A stretch of 64,000 bases of DNA, from contig NZ_CP115468.1 of the NCBI RefSeq assembly GCF_028462125.1, forward strand, positions 1,352,012-1,416,011, read 5' to 3'. Each line of letters begins with the position of its first letter. The first letter of the stretch is position 1. Of this stretch, positions 53,289 to 62,053 are shown one piece after another. Under the pieces are notes generated by a model. The model ran no database searches. It was not told the DNA's origin and saw only the letters and a program-made list of their open reading frames with translations. Source of the DNA: Leptospira sp. GIMC2001. Its GTDB lineage: Bacteria; Spirochaetota; Leptospiria; Leptospirales; Leptospiraceae. Made by a program: the position numbers and the translations under genes.

Positions 53289-53302
53289 ACCGATGTGCGA
53301 AT

Positions 53303-54193
53303 TTAATTATAAATTCGTTTGGAATTACTTATATATCTTTTATGAGTAACAATAGAATCCAATATATCATCATCAAATAAATTCAATGTTAACTTTAAAT
53401 TTTTCTTATCGGATGGTAAAACTATTTTCTCTTTACCATCTACTATTGCAGTATTCATATTAAGTTTTATAATCTTAGCTGCTTTTTTGAAATCTTTTAT
53501 TTGAAAATTTTTTAATACTTTATCTTGCTGAATTAAAAATATCTTCTTCCTTATCCATTCATCTTTATTGCTATCAAATTTTAGTTTATCTTCTAAAACA
53601 ACAGGATTTTCTTTTATAAATTCATCAATTTCAATATCAGAAGCAGATTTTAAATAATTGGTCAAATCTAATACTCTTCTTGCAAGTGAAAATGACTTAA
53701 AAAATAAATAATTATCTTTAAAAACAGCAACAACGCTTTCATTTATAATTATACCGGGATCGTCATACTTAATAAAAGTATTTTGAGAAAAAAATAAATT
53801 AAATTTATTAGTTTTTATTAAATTATTTCCAGTTAAGCTTTGGAATCCTATTACTACTTTTCCAATATTTTCGATTTTTAAACCAAAAATACTTTTAATT
53901 TTACAATCTATTAAATCACTTTTTATTAAATCAGATACATTAACTTGTCCATTGCGTAAACTTTTTATATTTAAAGGTAAATCAAAAGGATTGATATACA
54001 AAGATTCATTGCTTTCTGTATTATATCTCCCATCGTATTTAAAAGTATCTTCTACGTCTAAAAATTTTTCAATTTGTCTATCAAAAATATTTCCTAATTC
54101 AATTTGTAATTGTGAAGTTAATACTATATGTTTAATTTCTTTTTTACCTAAATCATCTATTATTGCATAAAATTGGTATATGTTTTTATTCAT
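53303..54193 (-). CDS. Hypothetical protein (296 aa)
   Basis: Not recognised. Soluble and lysine-rich, starting NKNIYQFYAIIDDLGKKEIK. A C-terminal part (KAAKIIKLNMNTAIVDGKEK, DDDILDSIVTHKRYISN) resembles the DUF4868 (Kiwa KwaB) style of layout, that is, an alpha/beta protein ending in a long conserved tail. The upstream gene encodes a four-span membrane protein and abuts it without a gap, as kwaA does kwaB. That comparison is a hypothesis only. Confidence 0.6.
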   Translation of the reverse strand: MNKNIYQFYAIIDDLGKKEIKHIVLTSQLQIELGNIFDRQIEKFLDVEDTFKYDGRYNTESNESLYINPFDLPLNIKSLRNGQVNVSDLIKSDLIDCKIKSIFGLKIENIGKVVIGFQSLTGNNLIKTNKFNLFFSQNTFIKYDDPGIIINESVVAVFKDNYLFFKSFSLARRVLDLTNYLKSASDIEIDEFIKENPVVLEDKLKFDSNKDEWIRKKIFLIQQDKVLKNFQIKDFKKAAKIIKLNMNTAIVDGKEKIVLPSDKKNLKLTLNLFDDDILDSIVTHKRYISNSKRIYN

Positions 54194-54697
54194 CTAAATT
54201 TCCTTATCTATTACTAAGTATTCTGTTATATGTGATATATTTTGAATATTTTTTATATTTCTGATTTCTTTTCGAGTAACCAGTATATAAGAAATATTTG
54301 TATTAGTTTCAATTTCATAAAAATGGTACTTTAGTAAGCCAATTAAAGGATTGAAATGGTAAGCATTACTATTATAGATTGATATAAAAATTATAGTATA
54401 GATTATAAATGCATTTTCTATGCTAATGTTAGCTAAAAAAGGGACTAAATAAGTAACAAGATAAGCTACTACTTCATGATCAGCTGTTTTTAATTTTTTT
54501 ATCTTAATGGGTTCGATTTCACCACTTTTCTTAATTTCATTCAATGTATTTTTAGCTAAAAGAAATAGAATTATCGAAAAGCATATTAAGAGTATTCTAG
54601 TTAATAAATTAATATTTTCTAGGGAAATACTTAGTGAAATGAGTAACGGTGCTAAAGATGTAGATACAAAAATGATTTTGGCAAAATTACTTAACAT
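54194..54697 (-). CDS. Hypothetical membrane protein (167 aa), possibly KwaA-like
   Basis: About four hydrophobic spans: residues 4-27, 30-50, about 78-95 and 98-112, followed by a soluble tail (YEIETNTNISYILVTRKEIR). It directly abuts the 53303-54193 gene. A small membrane protein plus a roughly 300-residue soluble partner recalls the Kiwa anti-phage system. I assign no function beyond membrane location. Confidence 0.6.
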   Translation of the reverse strand: MLSNFAKIIFVSTSLAPLLISLSISLENINLLTRILLICFSIILFLLAKNTLNEIKKSGEIEPIKIKKLKTADHEVVAYLVTYLVPFLANISIENAFIIYTIIFISIYNSNAYHFNPLIGLLKYHFYEIETNTNISYILVTRKEIRNIKNIQNISHITEYLVIDKEI

Positions 54698-54734
54698 TTA
54701 ATTCTCCTGTAAATTAGAATATGAGCATTTCGGT

Positions 54735-54897
54735 TAACGGTCCGACTATCCGACGTAGATCCTAGGTGAGCCTCCAAAGGAGGCGTTACCGTTGGCACGC
54801 ATTCTTGCCTTTGCAAGAATCGTGACTAGGATCTATGTGTCGAAGACCAAGCACTGGGTTCTTCTAGAACTCAGTGCGCAGCGGATGGTCGTTGTTA
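54735..54897 (-). repeat. attC-like site 50 (family B variant)
   Basis: ACTATCCG / CGGATGGT arms. It is the attC of ORF-less type II copy 3. Confidence 0.86.
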
Positions 54898-55642
54898 TTC
54901 GCTACCGCCGTATTCGAGGCAGGGATGCCGATAACTTTCAAGATAAACTTTAATAATCAGATTCTCTTTGTATATCAATTTAATTCTCAGATTACACCGA
55001 CTGCCTAGGTGAAATTTGAATTCTTTGGTCTTTCAACTTGGAACGTCCGTTTGGAAACTTAAATTGTGGAAATAAGAGACACGTTTTAAAAATTCAAACC
55101 TTCTCGGAAATTAAATACATCCACTAATCAATGAACTTTGTTGGCGATCTTCGGATTCTTCTTTTTAGAAATTTAATACTTTTTAAAAATTTACTTCGTC
55201 GTGAAACTTGATACCAAAATCTTCGTTTTCTTAATTTGTATTTTTCAAAGCCAACTATCCTATCTCGTTCAAGCGTTGAATAGCATGAAAAACGATTTTA
55301 TAAAGTCTTTCAAATTCTTTGAATCACCTTCAAATCAAATTAATATGAGACAAGTTGAACAATTAATTTCATCTTTACTTTTCATTTTTAACATCTGATC
55401 TCTAATTCCAATCGAATCTTAGTATGAGCATTCTCAATTAATTGATTCAATGAATATTCAATTTCTCTTTCGATTTGAATTGGGAACTTCTAATTGAGTT
55501 TTTCTTTCTAATTTTCTTACTGTTTTTAAAAATTTGAAGATTAATTTTTGTAATCTCAGAAAAAGGAATCCACTCATTTTTAAATTTGTCTTTCTATATT
55601 CAATAAGCGGACACGATGTCCGCTCTTCTAGGCGGTTGCGAA
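54898..55642 (-). other. ORF-less cassette, type II (subtype a), copy 3
   Basis: 745 bp with no credible ORF. Entry-side hairpin AGCGGAC/GTCCGCT near 55606-55624. Ends pair over GTTATTCGC and CCGCC. Related to 26510-27119. Confidence 0.75.
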
Positions 55643-55805
55643 TAACGGTCCGACTATCCGACGTAGATCCTAGGTGAGCCTCCAAAGGAGGCGTTACCGT
55701 TGGCACGTATTCTTGCCTTTGCAAGAATCGTGACTAGGAACTATGTGTCGAAGACCAAGCACTGGGTTCTTTAAGAACTCAGTGCGCAGCGGATGGTCGT
55801 TGTTA
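55643..55805 (-). repeat. attC-like site 51 (family B variant)
   Basis: ACTATCCG / CGGATGGT arms. It is the attC of ORF-less type II copy 4. Confidence 0.86.
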
Positions 55806-56557
55806 TCTGCTGCTGCCGTCATTGAGGCATGGATGCCGACAACTTATGGAATAAACCTTAATAATCTGATTCTTTTTGTAAATTAACTTAAATCTAAGTT
55901 CATTTAGATCAATTAAGTATAATTCAAATTTTTTTTCTTTGATCTTTTAACTTAGAACGTCCGTTTATAAAGGTAATTTTTCTGAGATGATTTTTATGTT
56001 TTTCACATAAAACATGAGCAAAACTGTAGAACATACACTCATGAGACAGCTTTATAAGCGGATTATATATTTTTCAAATTAAAATCTTGAAATCTAAAAA
56101 TAGATTTAATTCTATAAATTTGTTTTTATCCGATTCCAGAAAAGGGTTCGTGTAATTTCGAAATTTGCTTTTATAAAACTATTAAAACTACTATTAACAA
56201 TGATAAACAAAGAAAATATTCTTAAAGAGTCTTTCCTTTTCTTTGAATCAATTTCAAATAAAACTTGTAGAACTCAAGATGAACATCGTTTTACTTCAAT
56301 GAAAAATTGGCATTCAGATCTTACGATTCCAAACCCAAATTTAATCTTTGACAAAACTTACTTAATTGCCTTTCTAAATCAATAATAATCGGTCACATCA
56401 AATATGGATTAGAAATTACTTTCTTTACTTAATCTTATTAATTGAATCTAATTGGATTTTTCTTGAAACAAAACAATAATGTCTTACAATCTTTTTAAAT
56501 TCGTCCTTTTTTATTCAATAAGCGGACACGATGTCCGCTCTTCCAGGCAGTTGCAGA
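55806..56557 (-). other. ORF-less cassette, type II (subtype b), copy 4
   Basis: 752 bp, related along its length to 25602-26361. Entry-side hairpin AGCGGAC/GTCCGCT near 56521-56539. No credible ORF. Confidence 0.75.
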
Positions 56558-56706
56558 TAACGAATGAGCTTGCCGACGTTCCTCGTAGCTGAGCCTCCAT
56601 AGGAGGCGTTAGCGTCGGCGCGTCTTCTTGCTCTGCAAGAAGCGTGACGAAGAGGAATGTGTCGAAGACCGAGCCGGTATTCCGGCGAAGCGGCAAGCGA
56701 AAGTTA
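56558..56706 (-). repeat. attC-like site 52 (family A)
   Basis: GCTTGCCG / CGGCAAGC arms. It is the attC of the lipoprotein-pair cassette 56707-57690. Confidence 0.9.
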
Positions 56707-56818
56707 TCTGAAGTGGCTTATAAATATTTTCTTTTTCTTTCTTTTATTTTACGAAAAGAATCTATTTCATTTATAGTTTCTATCCATTAAATTAATAGAA
56801 AACGATTAAGCAATTAAT

Positions 56819-57192
56819 TTAAAAATGATTCTTTACAGTTAATTTGTTATCTTTTAAAATGAAATTTGGTTTATAGCCAATTTCAAAATATGAATGAATG
56901 CATTTACTTTTCAAAATCATTTTGACGCAGAATTGGTATACACCTTCTCCAGGATTAAATAATTTAATATTTATTTTTTTATTTTTTCTAATTTCCTCAA
57001 TTAAAGCTTTATTTTCTTTTCCACTTGCAGATATTTTTAATTCTTCAAAAAATATATCATCTGAATTTTCAAAACTAATAACTAGATATTGGCTTGCGTT
57101 AATAATTTTATTCTTAAAATCATATCTATATTCACAATTTATAAAAAAAATAGAAAGTATAAATAATAAAAATATTAATAAAACGATTTCAT
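56819..57192 (-). pseudogene. Small lipoprotein gene with one-base deletion in its leader
   Basis: The ATG at 57192 reads MKSFY then stops. Adding one T to the TTTT run at codon 4 gives MKSFLLIFLLFILSIFFINC, a textbook lipoprotein signal, followed by about 100 intact residues (SQYLVISFENSDDIFFEEL, NPGEGVYQFCVKM) to TAA at 56819. The body has no other start codon near its beginning. It is the second gene after 57284-57661. Broken, phase-variable or mis-sequenced. Confidence 0.72.
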
Positions 57193-57283
57193 ATTAAATC
57201 ATTCGATATTTCATTCTTGTAAATTGATAAGGATTATGTGAAATCATATATAAACCTAAAACTTATTGAATGTTTACATAGAT

Positions 57284-57661
57284 TCAATTTCTTTTCCATT
57301 CAATCATTTCTATTTTAATAAGTTTATTATCACTATCAAGAATAAGATACAATGTCTTTCCACTTTGAGGATCAATATTCCATCCATAATCTACTTTAAT
57401 TTCAAAACAAAATGCTAATAAATTATTTATCTCACAATTTACTGATATATTAAATAGTTCCATTACCTCTTCTTTTTTCATGCCTATTCTCAATTTATTT
57501 TTTATCAAACTATCCACCATATATTTTCTGTTTACGAAATTACCATCTACTTGTTCATTCCACTTATTCAATTCAAAATTTTTATCATTATTCTGATTTT
57601 TACAAAGAATCAGTAATGAAATACCAATTATATAAAATATAGATTTAATATTTTTTAACAT
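57284..57661 (-). CDS. Small lipoprotein (125 aa)
   Basis: The leader MLKNIKSIFYIIGISLLILC ends in a lipobox (Cys 20). The mature domain contains KNKLRIGMKKEEVMELFN, a BamE/SmpA-like turn, then GKTLYLILDSDNKLIKIEM. A BamE-like fold (binding in the outer membrane) is a weak inference. First gene of its cassette; its ATG is 29 bp from attC. Confidence 0.65.
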   Translation of the reverse strand: MLKNIKSIFYIIGISLLILCKNQNNDKNFELNKWNEQVDGNFVNRKYMVDSLIKNKLRIGMKKEEVMELFNISVNCEINNLLAFCFEIKVDYGWNIDPQSGKTLYLILDSDNKLIKIEMIEWKRN

Positions 57662-57690
57662 AAGGTTTTTTTAAATAATGCCATTTCAGA

Positions 57691-57866
57691 TAACGAGGAG
57701 CGTTGCTGCCGTTCGGGAAAGCCGAGTCTCCAAAGGAGACGTTGGCGTTGGCACGAGATTGCTGTGAACGAAGAGAGCAGGGCAATCGTAGTGACACCCG
57801 AATGGGTCTGAAGCTCCTTTTCTTAAAGGGCAAGGGAGCGAAGACGTTTCCAGTAACGCGGAGTTA
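57691..57866 (-). repeat. attC-like site 53 (family F)
   Basis: GCGTTGCTG / CAGTAACGC arms. It is the attC of the VapBC cassette 57867-58777. Confidence 0.88.
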
Positions 57867-57884
57867 GCCGAAGCGATTATTTAT

Positions 57885-58262
57885 TTATTGAGTATAAATA
57901 TATTCGTTATTTAAATTTCGAAGAACTTTCTTATCCAAAGTCCAAACCTTTAAATTGTGCTTAATACTTTCATTAATCAGAACTGAATCTATTAAGCCAA
58001 TTCCTTTCGAAATATACTTCTTTTCGTGAGACAACTTCCCTGCTTGAATAAAAGTTCCTTCTGGATTTAGATGATCTAAATTTTCCCAATAACTTACTAT
58101 AAAATCCGATTCCTTTTGATTCCTACAACCTTGTAGAAGTTCACCAAATATAACTTCATGAACAACTACTTCTGATGACTCCAATAATTTTCTTAGTTCT
58201 GAAAAGTAAGGTTCTGACGTTCGAAAAAACTCAATCCAGACCGATGTATCTACCAAGATCAT
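57885..58262 (-). CDS. vapC: VapC-like PIN-domain toxin
   Basis: 125 residues with MILVDTSVWIEFFRTSEP (Asp), HEVIFGELLQGCRNQKE (Glu), KKYISKGIGLIDSVLINESIKHN (Asp) and VWTLDKKVLRN (Asp). All PIN acids are present, and the order is that of VapC. It overlaps the antitoxin stop by 4 bp. Confidence 0.91.
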   Translation of the reverse strand: MILVDTSVWIEFFRTSEPYFSELRKLLESSEVVVHEVIFGELLQGCRNQKESDFIVSYWENLDHLNPEGTFIQAGKLSHEKKYISKGIGLIDSVLINESIKHNLKVWTLDKKVLRNLNNEYIYTQ

Positions 58263-58474
58263 CTCTGGCGATTAATCTCCCTCAAAGCTTCAGCAGAAAA
58301 ATCCTCTTTGAATTTTAGAGGGTTATTAGCCAAAGCATTATTATGATTTCTCAACTTGGCTTGCTTTAGCCAATCAGTGAGTGCTTTCTGAAGTGATTCA
58401 GTTACATTTTTCCCGCCAGAATATTTCTGAACTTCTGTAATTAAGTCATCTGGAAGAATCGCAGTTACCTTCAT
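58259..58474 (-). CDS. vapB: VapB-like antitoxin
   Basis: 71 residues: KVTAILPDDLITEVQKYSGGKNVTESLQKALTDWLK is a ribbon-helix-helix domain, followed by a helical tail ending EDFSAEALREINRQR that blocks the PIN site. ATG at 58474, 7 nt after a consensus TATAAT, so probably leaderless. Confidence 0.89.
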   Translation of the reverse strand: MKVTAILPDDLITEVQKYSGGKNVTESLQKALTDWLKQAKLRNHNNALANNPLKFKEDFSAEALREINRQR

Positions 58475-58481
58475 AAAAGCA

Positions 58482-58509
58482 ATTATACGATGTCTTATCG
58501 TATAGTCAA
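58482..58509 (-). promoter_or_regulatory. vapBC promoter with perfect operator, predicted leaderless
   Basis: -35 TTGACT (58504-58509), 16-bp spacer, -10 TATAAT (58482-58487), 7 nt to ATG. ATACGAT-N5-ATCGTAT (58485-58503) fills the spacer. Confidence 0.82.
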
Positions 58510-58777
58510 TCGTTTCTTCTGACTGAATTAGTCATGAAGCTACATATCATGCTAAAAAGGATTTTCTCACTTCGGTCTTTACTTCTCAACTATTTATATC
58601 AATATTCTTGAAATTGAGTAAATTGAATTTTTACACGTAACGCTCAGTCTAACTTGGATTTCGAAAAAACGTCTGAAGAAAAGTGTAGCATTAACATATA
58701 TTTTACTTATCAGGTTCAAACGATCATCGATTATTATAGATATCTAATTGAGTGGTAATTTATTTGATCGTTTCGGC
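58510..58777. other. Non-coding upstream part of the vapBC cassette
   Basis: About 270 bp above the promoter hold no ORF. ACGTAACGCTCAGTCTAACTTG near 58635 resembles an attC end only superficially. Confidence 0.45.
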
Positions 58778-58908
58778 TAACGATTCAGACTACCCGACGT
58801 AAATTCGAGCTGAGTCTCGAAGAGACGTTAGCGCTGAATTTATGTGTCGTAGACCAAGCTCTGCGGTCGCTTTAGCGACATTCAGAGCGCAGTGGGTAGT
58901 CGGAGTTA
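58778..58908 (-). repeat. attC-like site 54 (family E)
   Basis: GACTACCC / GGGTAGTC arms. It is the attC of ORF-less type III copy 5. Confidence 0.9.
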
Positions 58909-59154
58909 GTAGTAGTTTTCGCACGCTTGCTCGAATTTTTCTTTCTTTGAGAAAACCGCGATCCGACTAAAGCATCTTTCTACCTTAAGATTTTGCAGAC
59001 TTCTCTCAATAAATTTTCACTTCCGAATTAAATCTAAATAGCATAGTTGAATCGTTCAAATTTAAACTAAGCAAAACCTTATTACTTTTTGATTTATTAA
59101 GCGGTTTTCGAAAAGAATAAAACCAGACTTTCAATTAAAAGCGAAAATTACTAC
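58909..59154 (-). other. ORF-less cassette, type III, copy 5
   Basis: 246 bp, near-identical to 52057-52302, including its attC. Next to a second type III cassette. No ORF. Confidence 0.82.
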
Positions 59155-59285
59155 TAACGATCCAGACTACCCGACGTAAAATCGAGCTGAGTCTCGAAGA
59201 GACGTTAGCGCTGAATTTATGTGTCGTAGACCAAGCTCTGCGGTCGCTTTAGCGACGTTCAGAGCGCAGTGGGTAGTCGGAGTTA
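59155..59285 (-). repeat. attC-like site 55 (family E)
   Basis: GACTACCC / GGGTAGTC arms; starts TAAC-GATCCA. It is the attC of ORF-less type III copy 6. Confidence 0.9.
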
Positions 59286-59530
59286 GTAGTAGTTTTCGCA
59301 CGCTTGCTGATTTTTTCTATCTTTGAGAAAACCGCGATCCGACTAATGCATCTTTCTACATTAAGATTTTGCCGACTTCTCTCAACGAACTTTCACTTTC
59401 TGAAATAAAAAGCATAGTATAGTTGAATCGTGCAAATATAGACTCAGTAAAACCTTATTACTTTTTGATTTATTAAGCGGTTTTCGAAAAGAATAAAACC
59501 TGACTTTCAATTAAAAGCGAAAATTACTAC
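59286..59530 (-). other. ORF-less cassette, type III, copy 6
   Basis: 245 bp, nearly the same as 27626-27870. The outer and inner stems are kept. No ORF. Confidence 0.82.
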
Positions 59531-59740
59531 TAACGAGGAGCTCAATCGCAGTTGTCGGTAGCTGAGTCTTGAATTTCCCGAGTGAGTCCCCGAACGAGAA
59601 TTAGAAATTCAAGACGTTAGCGTTGGCACGAAATTGCGACGAACGAAGTGAGGAAAAGCAATTACAGTGCCACGACAATTGCCCCAAGCCCTCTACCATG
59701 ACAACAAAGGGCGCAGGGGGTTTCCGATTGAGCGGAGTTA
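59531..59740 (-). repeat. attC-like site 56 (family D)
   Basis: Same sequence as site 18 as far as I can compare. It is the attC of the duplicated TA cassette 59741-60583. Confidence 0.9.
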
Positions 59741-59765
59741 TTCGAAGGAACCTTCTATCAATTAT

Positions 59766-60116
59766 CTAAATTGACCTTAATAAAACATATTCTTTCTTTA
59801 TGTTTCGGTTCTTTTGTGGATTTCTTACTTTAGCCTTTATTTCTAAATCCATATCTAGACTATTTAGATAATCTTTAAGTGTTGATATTTTCATATCTTT
59901 CCTTGTTTCTAATTTAGACAATGAGGATTGTGAAAATGAAGTGATCTCCTCTTGCTTCATACCAATGCTTTTTCTAAGTTCAGAGAGATTGATTTGAAAT
60001 AATATTTCTTTTGATTTAGATTTCGCTCTGTCAATACTTTCTTTAGATAAAGATTTTTCAATCTTTTCAATTGCGCTTAGTCTTGGACTTTTTTGCTTTA
60101 GGCTTGATTTCTTCAT
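59766..60116 (-). CDS. XRE-family antitoxin (copy 2)
   Basis: 116 residues, identical to the protein at 22533-22883 (HTH GMKQEEITSFSQSSLSKLETR). It overlaps the toxin gene by 50 bp. The two copies are about 37 kb apart and should cross-neutralise. Confidence 0.87.
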   Translation of the reverse strand: MKKSSLKQKSPRLSAIEKIEKSLSKESIDRAKSKSKEILFQINLSELRKSIGMKQEEITSFSQSSLSKLETRKDMKISTLKDYLNSLDMDLEIKAKVRNPQKNRNIKKEYVLLRSI

Positions 60117-60450
60117 TTTCTCTCTCCCATTTTTGATAAATTTCTATTGCCTTGGGAATCATTTCTTCGTAAAAACGATCATTTCCTTTCTTATCTCCAG
60201 CATTTAGAATAAGTCCTATTCTATCTTTTGTAAATATAAAAAAGATTCGAATTACTTTCAACTTTACCTGGACTCTCAATTCTTTAAGATTATTAATCTT
60301 AGTGCCTTGAATAGTATCAACATATGGTCTTCCTAAATTAGGACCTTTCTCAGCCAATACATATAGTTGAGAAAGTATTGCTTCTCTAATAGATATATCT
60401 TGTTTATAAATCCATAAATCAAATTCAATTGTTGATTCTATTAGCCACAC
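60067..60450 (-). CDS. Gp49-like RelE/ParE-superfamily toxin (copy 2)
   Basis: 127 residues, identical to 22834-23217. GTG start with the same promoter upstream. Only two base differences were noticed in the surrounding cassette, both upstream of the gene (near 60487 and 60523). Confidence 0.87.
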   Translation of the reverse strand: MWLIESTIEFDLWIYKQDISIREAILSQLYVLAEKGPNLGRPYVDTIQGTKINNLKELRVQVKLKVIRIFFIFTKDRIGLILNAGDKKGNDRFYEEMIPKAIEIYQKWERENEEIKPKAKKSKTKRN

Positions 60451-60455
60451 ACCAC

Positions 60456-60484
60456 CATTATTTCATATATCATGGATTTGTCAA
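60456..60484 (-). promoter_or_regulatory. TA promoter, predicted leaderless (copy 2)
   Basis: -35 TTGACA (60479-60484), 17-bp spacer, -10 ATAATG (60456-60461), 5 nt to GTG. Confidence 0.7.
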
Positions 60485-60583
60485 ATCGATATTCACTACA
60501 GTTCATATTCCTTTTCTTATAGATTTTTGCATCAGAATCAGTTAGTTCGATTTATTGAAATTGTTGCTTTAGGTTCTTTCGAA

Positions 60584-60762
60584 TAACGAACTAGCCTACC
60601 TGCCGTTCGGGATAGCGGAGTCTCCAAAGGAGACGTTAGCGTTGGCACGAGATTGCTTCGAGATGAAGTCGAGAAATGCAATCGAAGTGACACCCGAATG
60701 GGTCTGAAGCTCCGCTGCCTTAAGGGCAAAGGAGCAAAGACGTTTCCAGGTAGGCGCAGTTA
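60584..60762 (-). repeat. attC-like site 57 (single variant, family F interior)
   Basis: Arms GCCTACCTG / CAGGTAGGC (perfect) around a family F interior. Compared with family F both arms changed together. It is the attC of the alpha/beta hydrolase cassette. Confidence 0.87.
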
Positions 60763-60914
60763 AGTGCTGTTTCCCCAACTCTTTAATTTGTTTTGAGAAA
60801 GTAGCGGATGGCAACCTTGCAATTTTAATTATTGTTTATAAAAATTGATTTTATTTGACGTAGCGATTGAGAACCTGATTTTAAGCATCGGAATATATAA
60901 TTATGCTACCTTTC

Positions 60915-61667
60915 CTAGCTCCATTCATTATTAAGAAAACTTAATGCGGTTTTTCTGAATCTTGGTGCTGCTGCTCCGAAGATCGGTGCATGTCCTTCAT
61001 TCGGAACAATCCATAAATAAGAATTTGGTATAGATTTGTACATTTCAATTGGGATCTCGATTGGATAGAGTGGGTCTCTATCACCAAAAACTAGCAACGT
61101 CTTGTTTTTAATTAGAGATAGTGTAATTGTGTTAAAATTTACATCTTCATGACTATACTTTAGGGAATGACCTATTGACCATAGCGATCTTATCTGTTCG
61201 TCTCCATGCAGGTGTTTACGACGCATTTCTTGCCAGTCTGCATCTGACTTTGATTCAATAGTAGAGGCAGTCATGTATTTTCGGGCAGCATCTGGAAAGT
61301 AATGACCAGAACTGACAAGAACCATAGAATCAATGAATTCTGGTGCAGTAGTCGCTATGTGCAATAACGTTTGACCACCTCCGCTAAAGCCAATTGCTTT
61401 AATTGATTTAAGTTTTAGTGCAGAGAGCACTCCAATAACATCTTTAGCACATTGCCTGAAAGTAAAGTCATGAGAAGAACTTGTTGTCAGCCCATGCCCA
61501 CGAAGATCAACTTCTAAGAGTTTGTATCCAATTGGTGGTTCCTCAAAAACCCATTGCCAATCGGTAGAGGCGCCTGTGAAACCATGCAACAATAGTAGTG
61601 GTTCCCCATCCCCTCTTAAACGGTAATGTATTTTAATACCCTCAACTTCAATTAAACCCGTTTCCAT
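60915..61667 (-). CDS. Alpha/beta hydrolase (250 aa)
   Basis: Complete catalytic machinery: oxyanion loop LLHGFTGAS (27-34), nucleophile S95 in GFSGGGQ, acid D198 (FGDRDPLYP; D196 is the alternative) and H226 (NEGHAPIF). Length and layout fit esterase or C-C hydrolase enzymes of the AB_hydrolase_1 family. The substrate is unknown and the protein is cytosolic. Less AT-rich than its neighbours. 208 bp upstream to attC site 58. Confidence 0.88.
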   Translation of the reverse strand: METGLIEVEGIKIHYRLRGDGEPLLLLHGFTGASTDWQWVFEEPPIGYKLLEVDLRGHGLTTSSSHDFTFRQCAKDVIGVLSALKLKSIKAIGFSGGGQTLLHIATTAPEFIDSMVLVSSGHYFPDAARKYMTASTIESKSDADWQEMRRKHLHGDEQIRSLWSIGHSLKYSHEDVNFNTITLSLIKNKTLLVFGDRDPLYPIEIPIEMYKSIPNSYLWIVPNEGHAPIFGAAAPRFRKTALSFLNNEWS

Positions 61668-61875
61668 AGCTCTCTCTTTATATGTATTAATTGCTCTTCA
61701 AATGTTACCTTAAAATTCGCATATTACTATTTTAATTGTCAGCCTTTTATTTAAAATAAAGATTACTTTTATGTCAAAATAATAATTTATTCCCTTTTTT
61801 TCTACTTAATTTACGTTGTTACGGATCTCATTATTTATAATTCCTTCTTCAAATAGGGAGAGGGGAAATTGCACT

Positions 61876-62053
61876 TAACGAGGAGCGTTGCTGCCGTTCG
61901 GGAGAGCCGAGTCTCCAAAGGAGACGTTGGCGTTGGCACGAGATTGCTTCGAGACGAAGTCGAGAAAAGCAACCGTAGTGACACCCGAATGGGTCTGAAG
62001 CTCCTTTTCACTCAAGACAAAGGAGCGAAGACGTTTCCAGTAACGCGGAGTTA
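61876..62053 (-). repeat. attC-like site 58 (family F)
   Basis: GCGTTGCTG / CAGTAACGC arms. It supplies the stop codon of the signal peptidase gene. It is the attC of the cassette 62054-63116. Confidence 0.88.

Noticed and set aside
56898..57197. Plus-strand 99-codon ORF
   Set aside because: It is antisense to the frameshifted lipoprotein at 56819-57192, which has a clear lipobox after one base is restored.
58635..58660. Possible decayed attC in the vapBC upstream region
   Set aside because: ACGTAACGCTCAGTCTAAC resembles an end, but no L arm or closing GTTA pairs with it.
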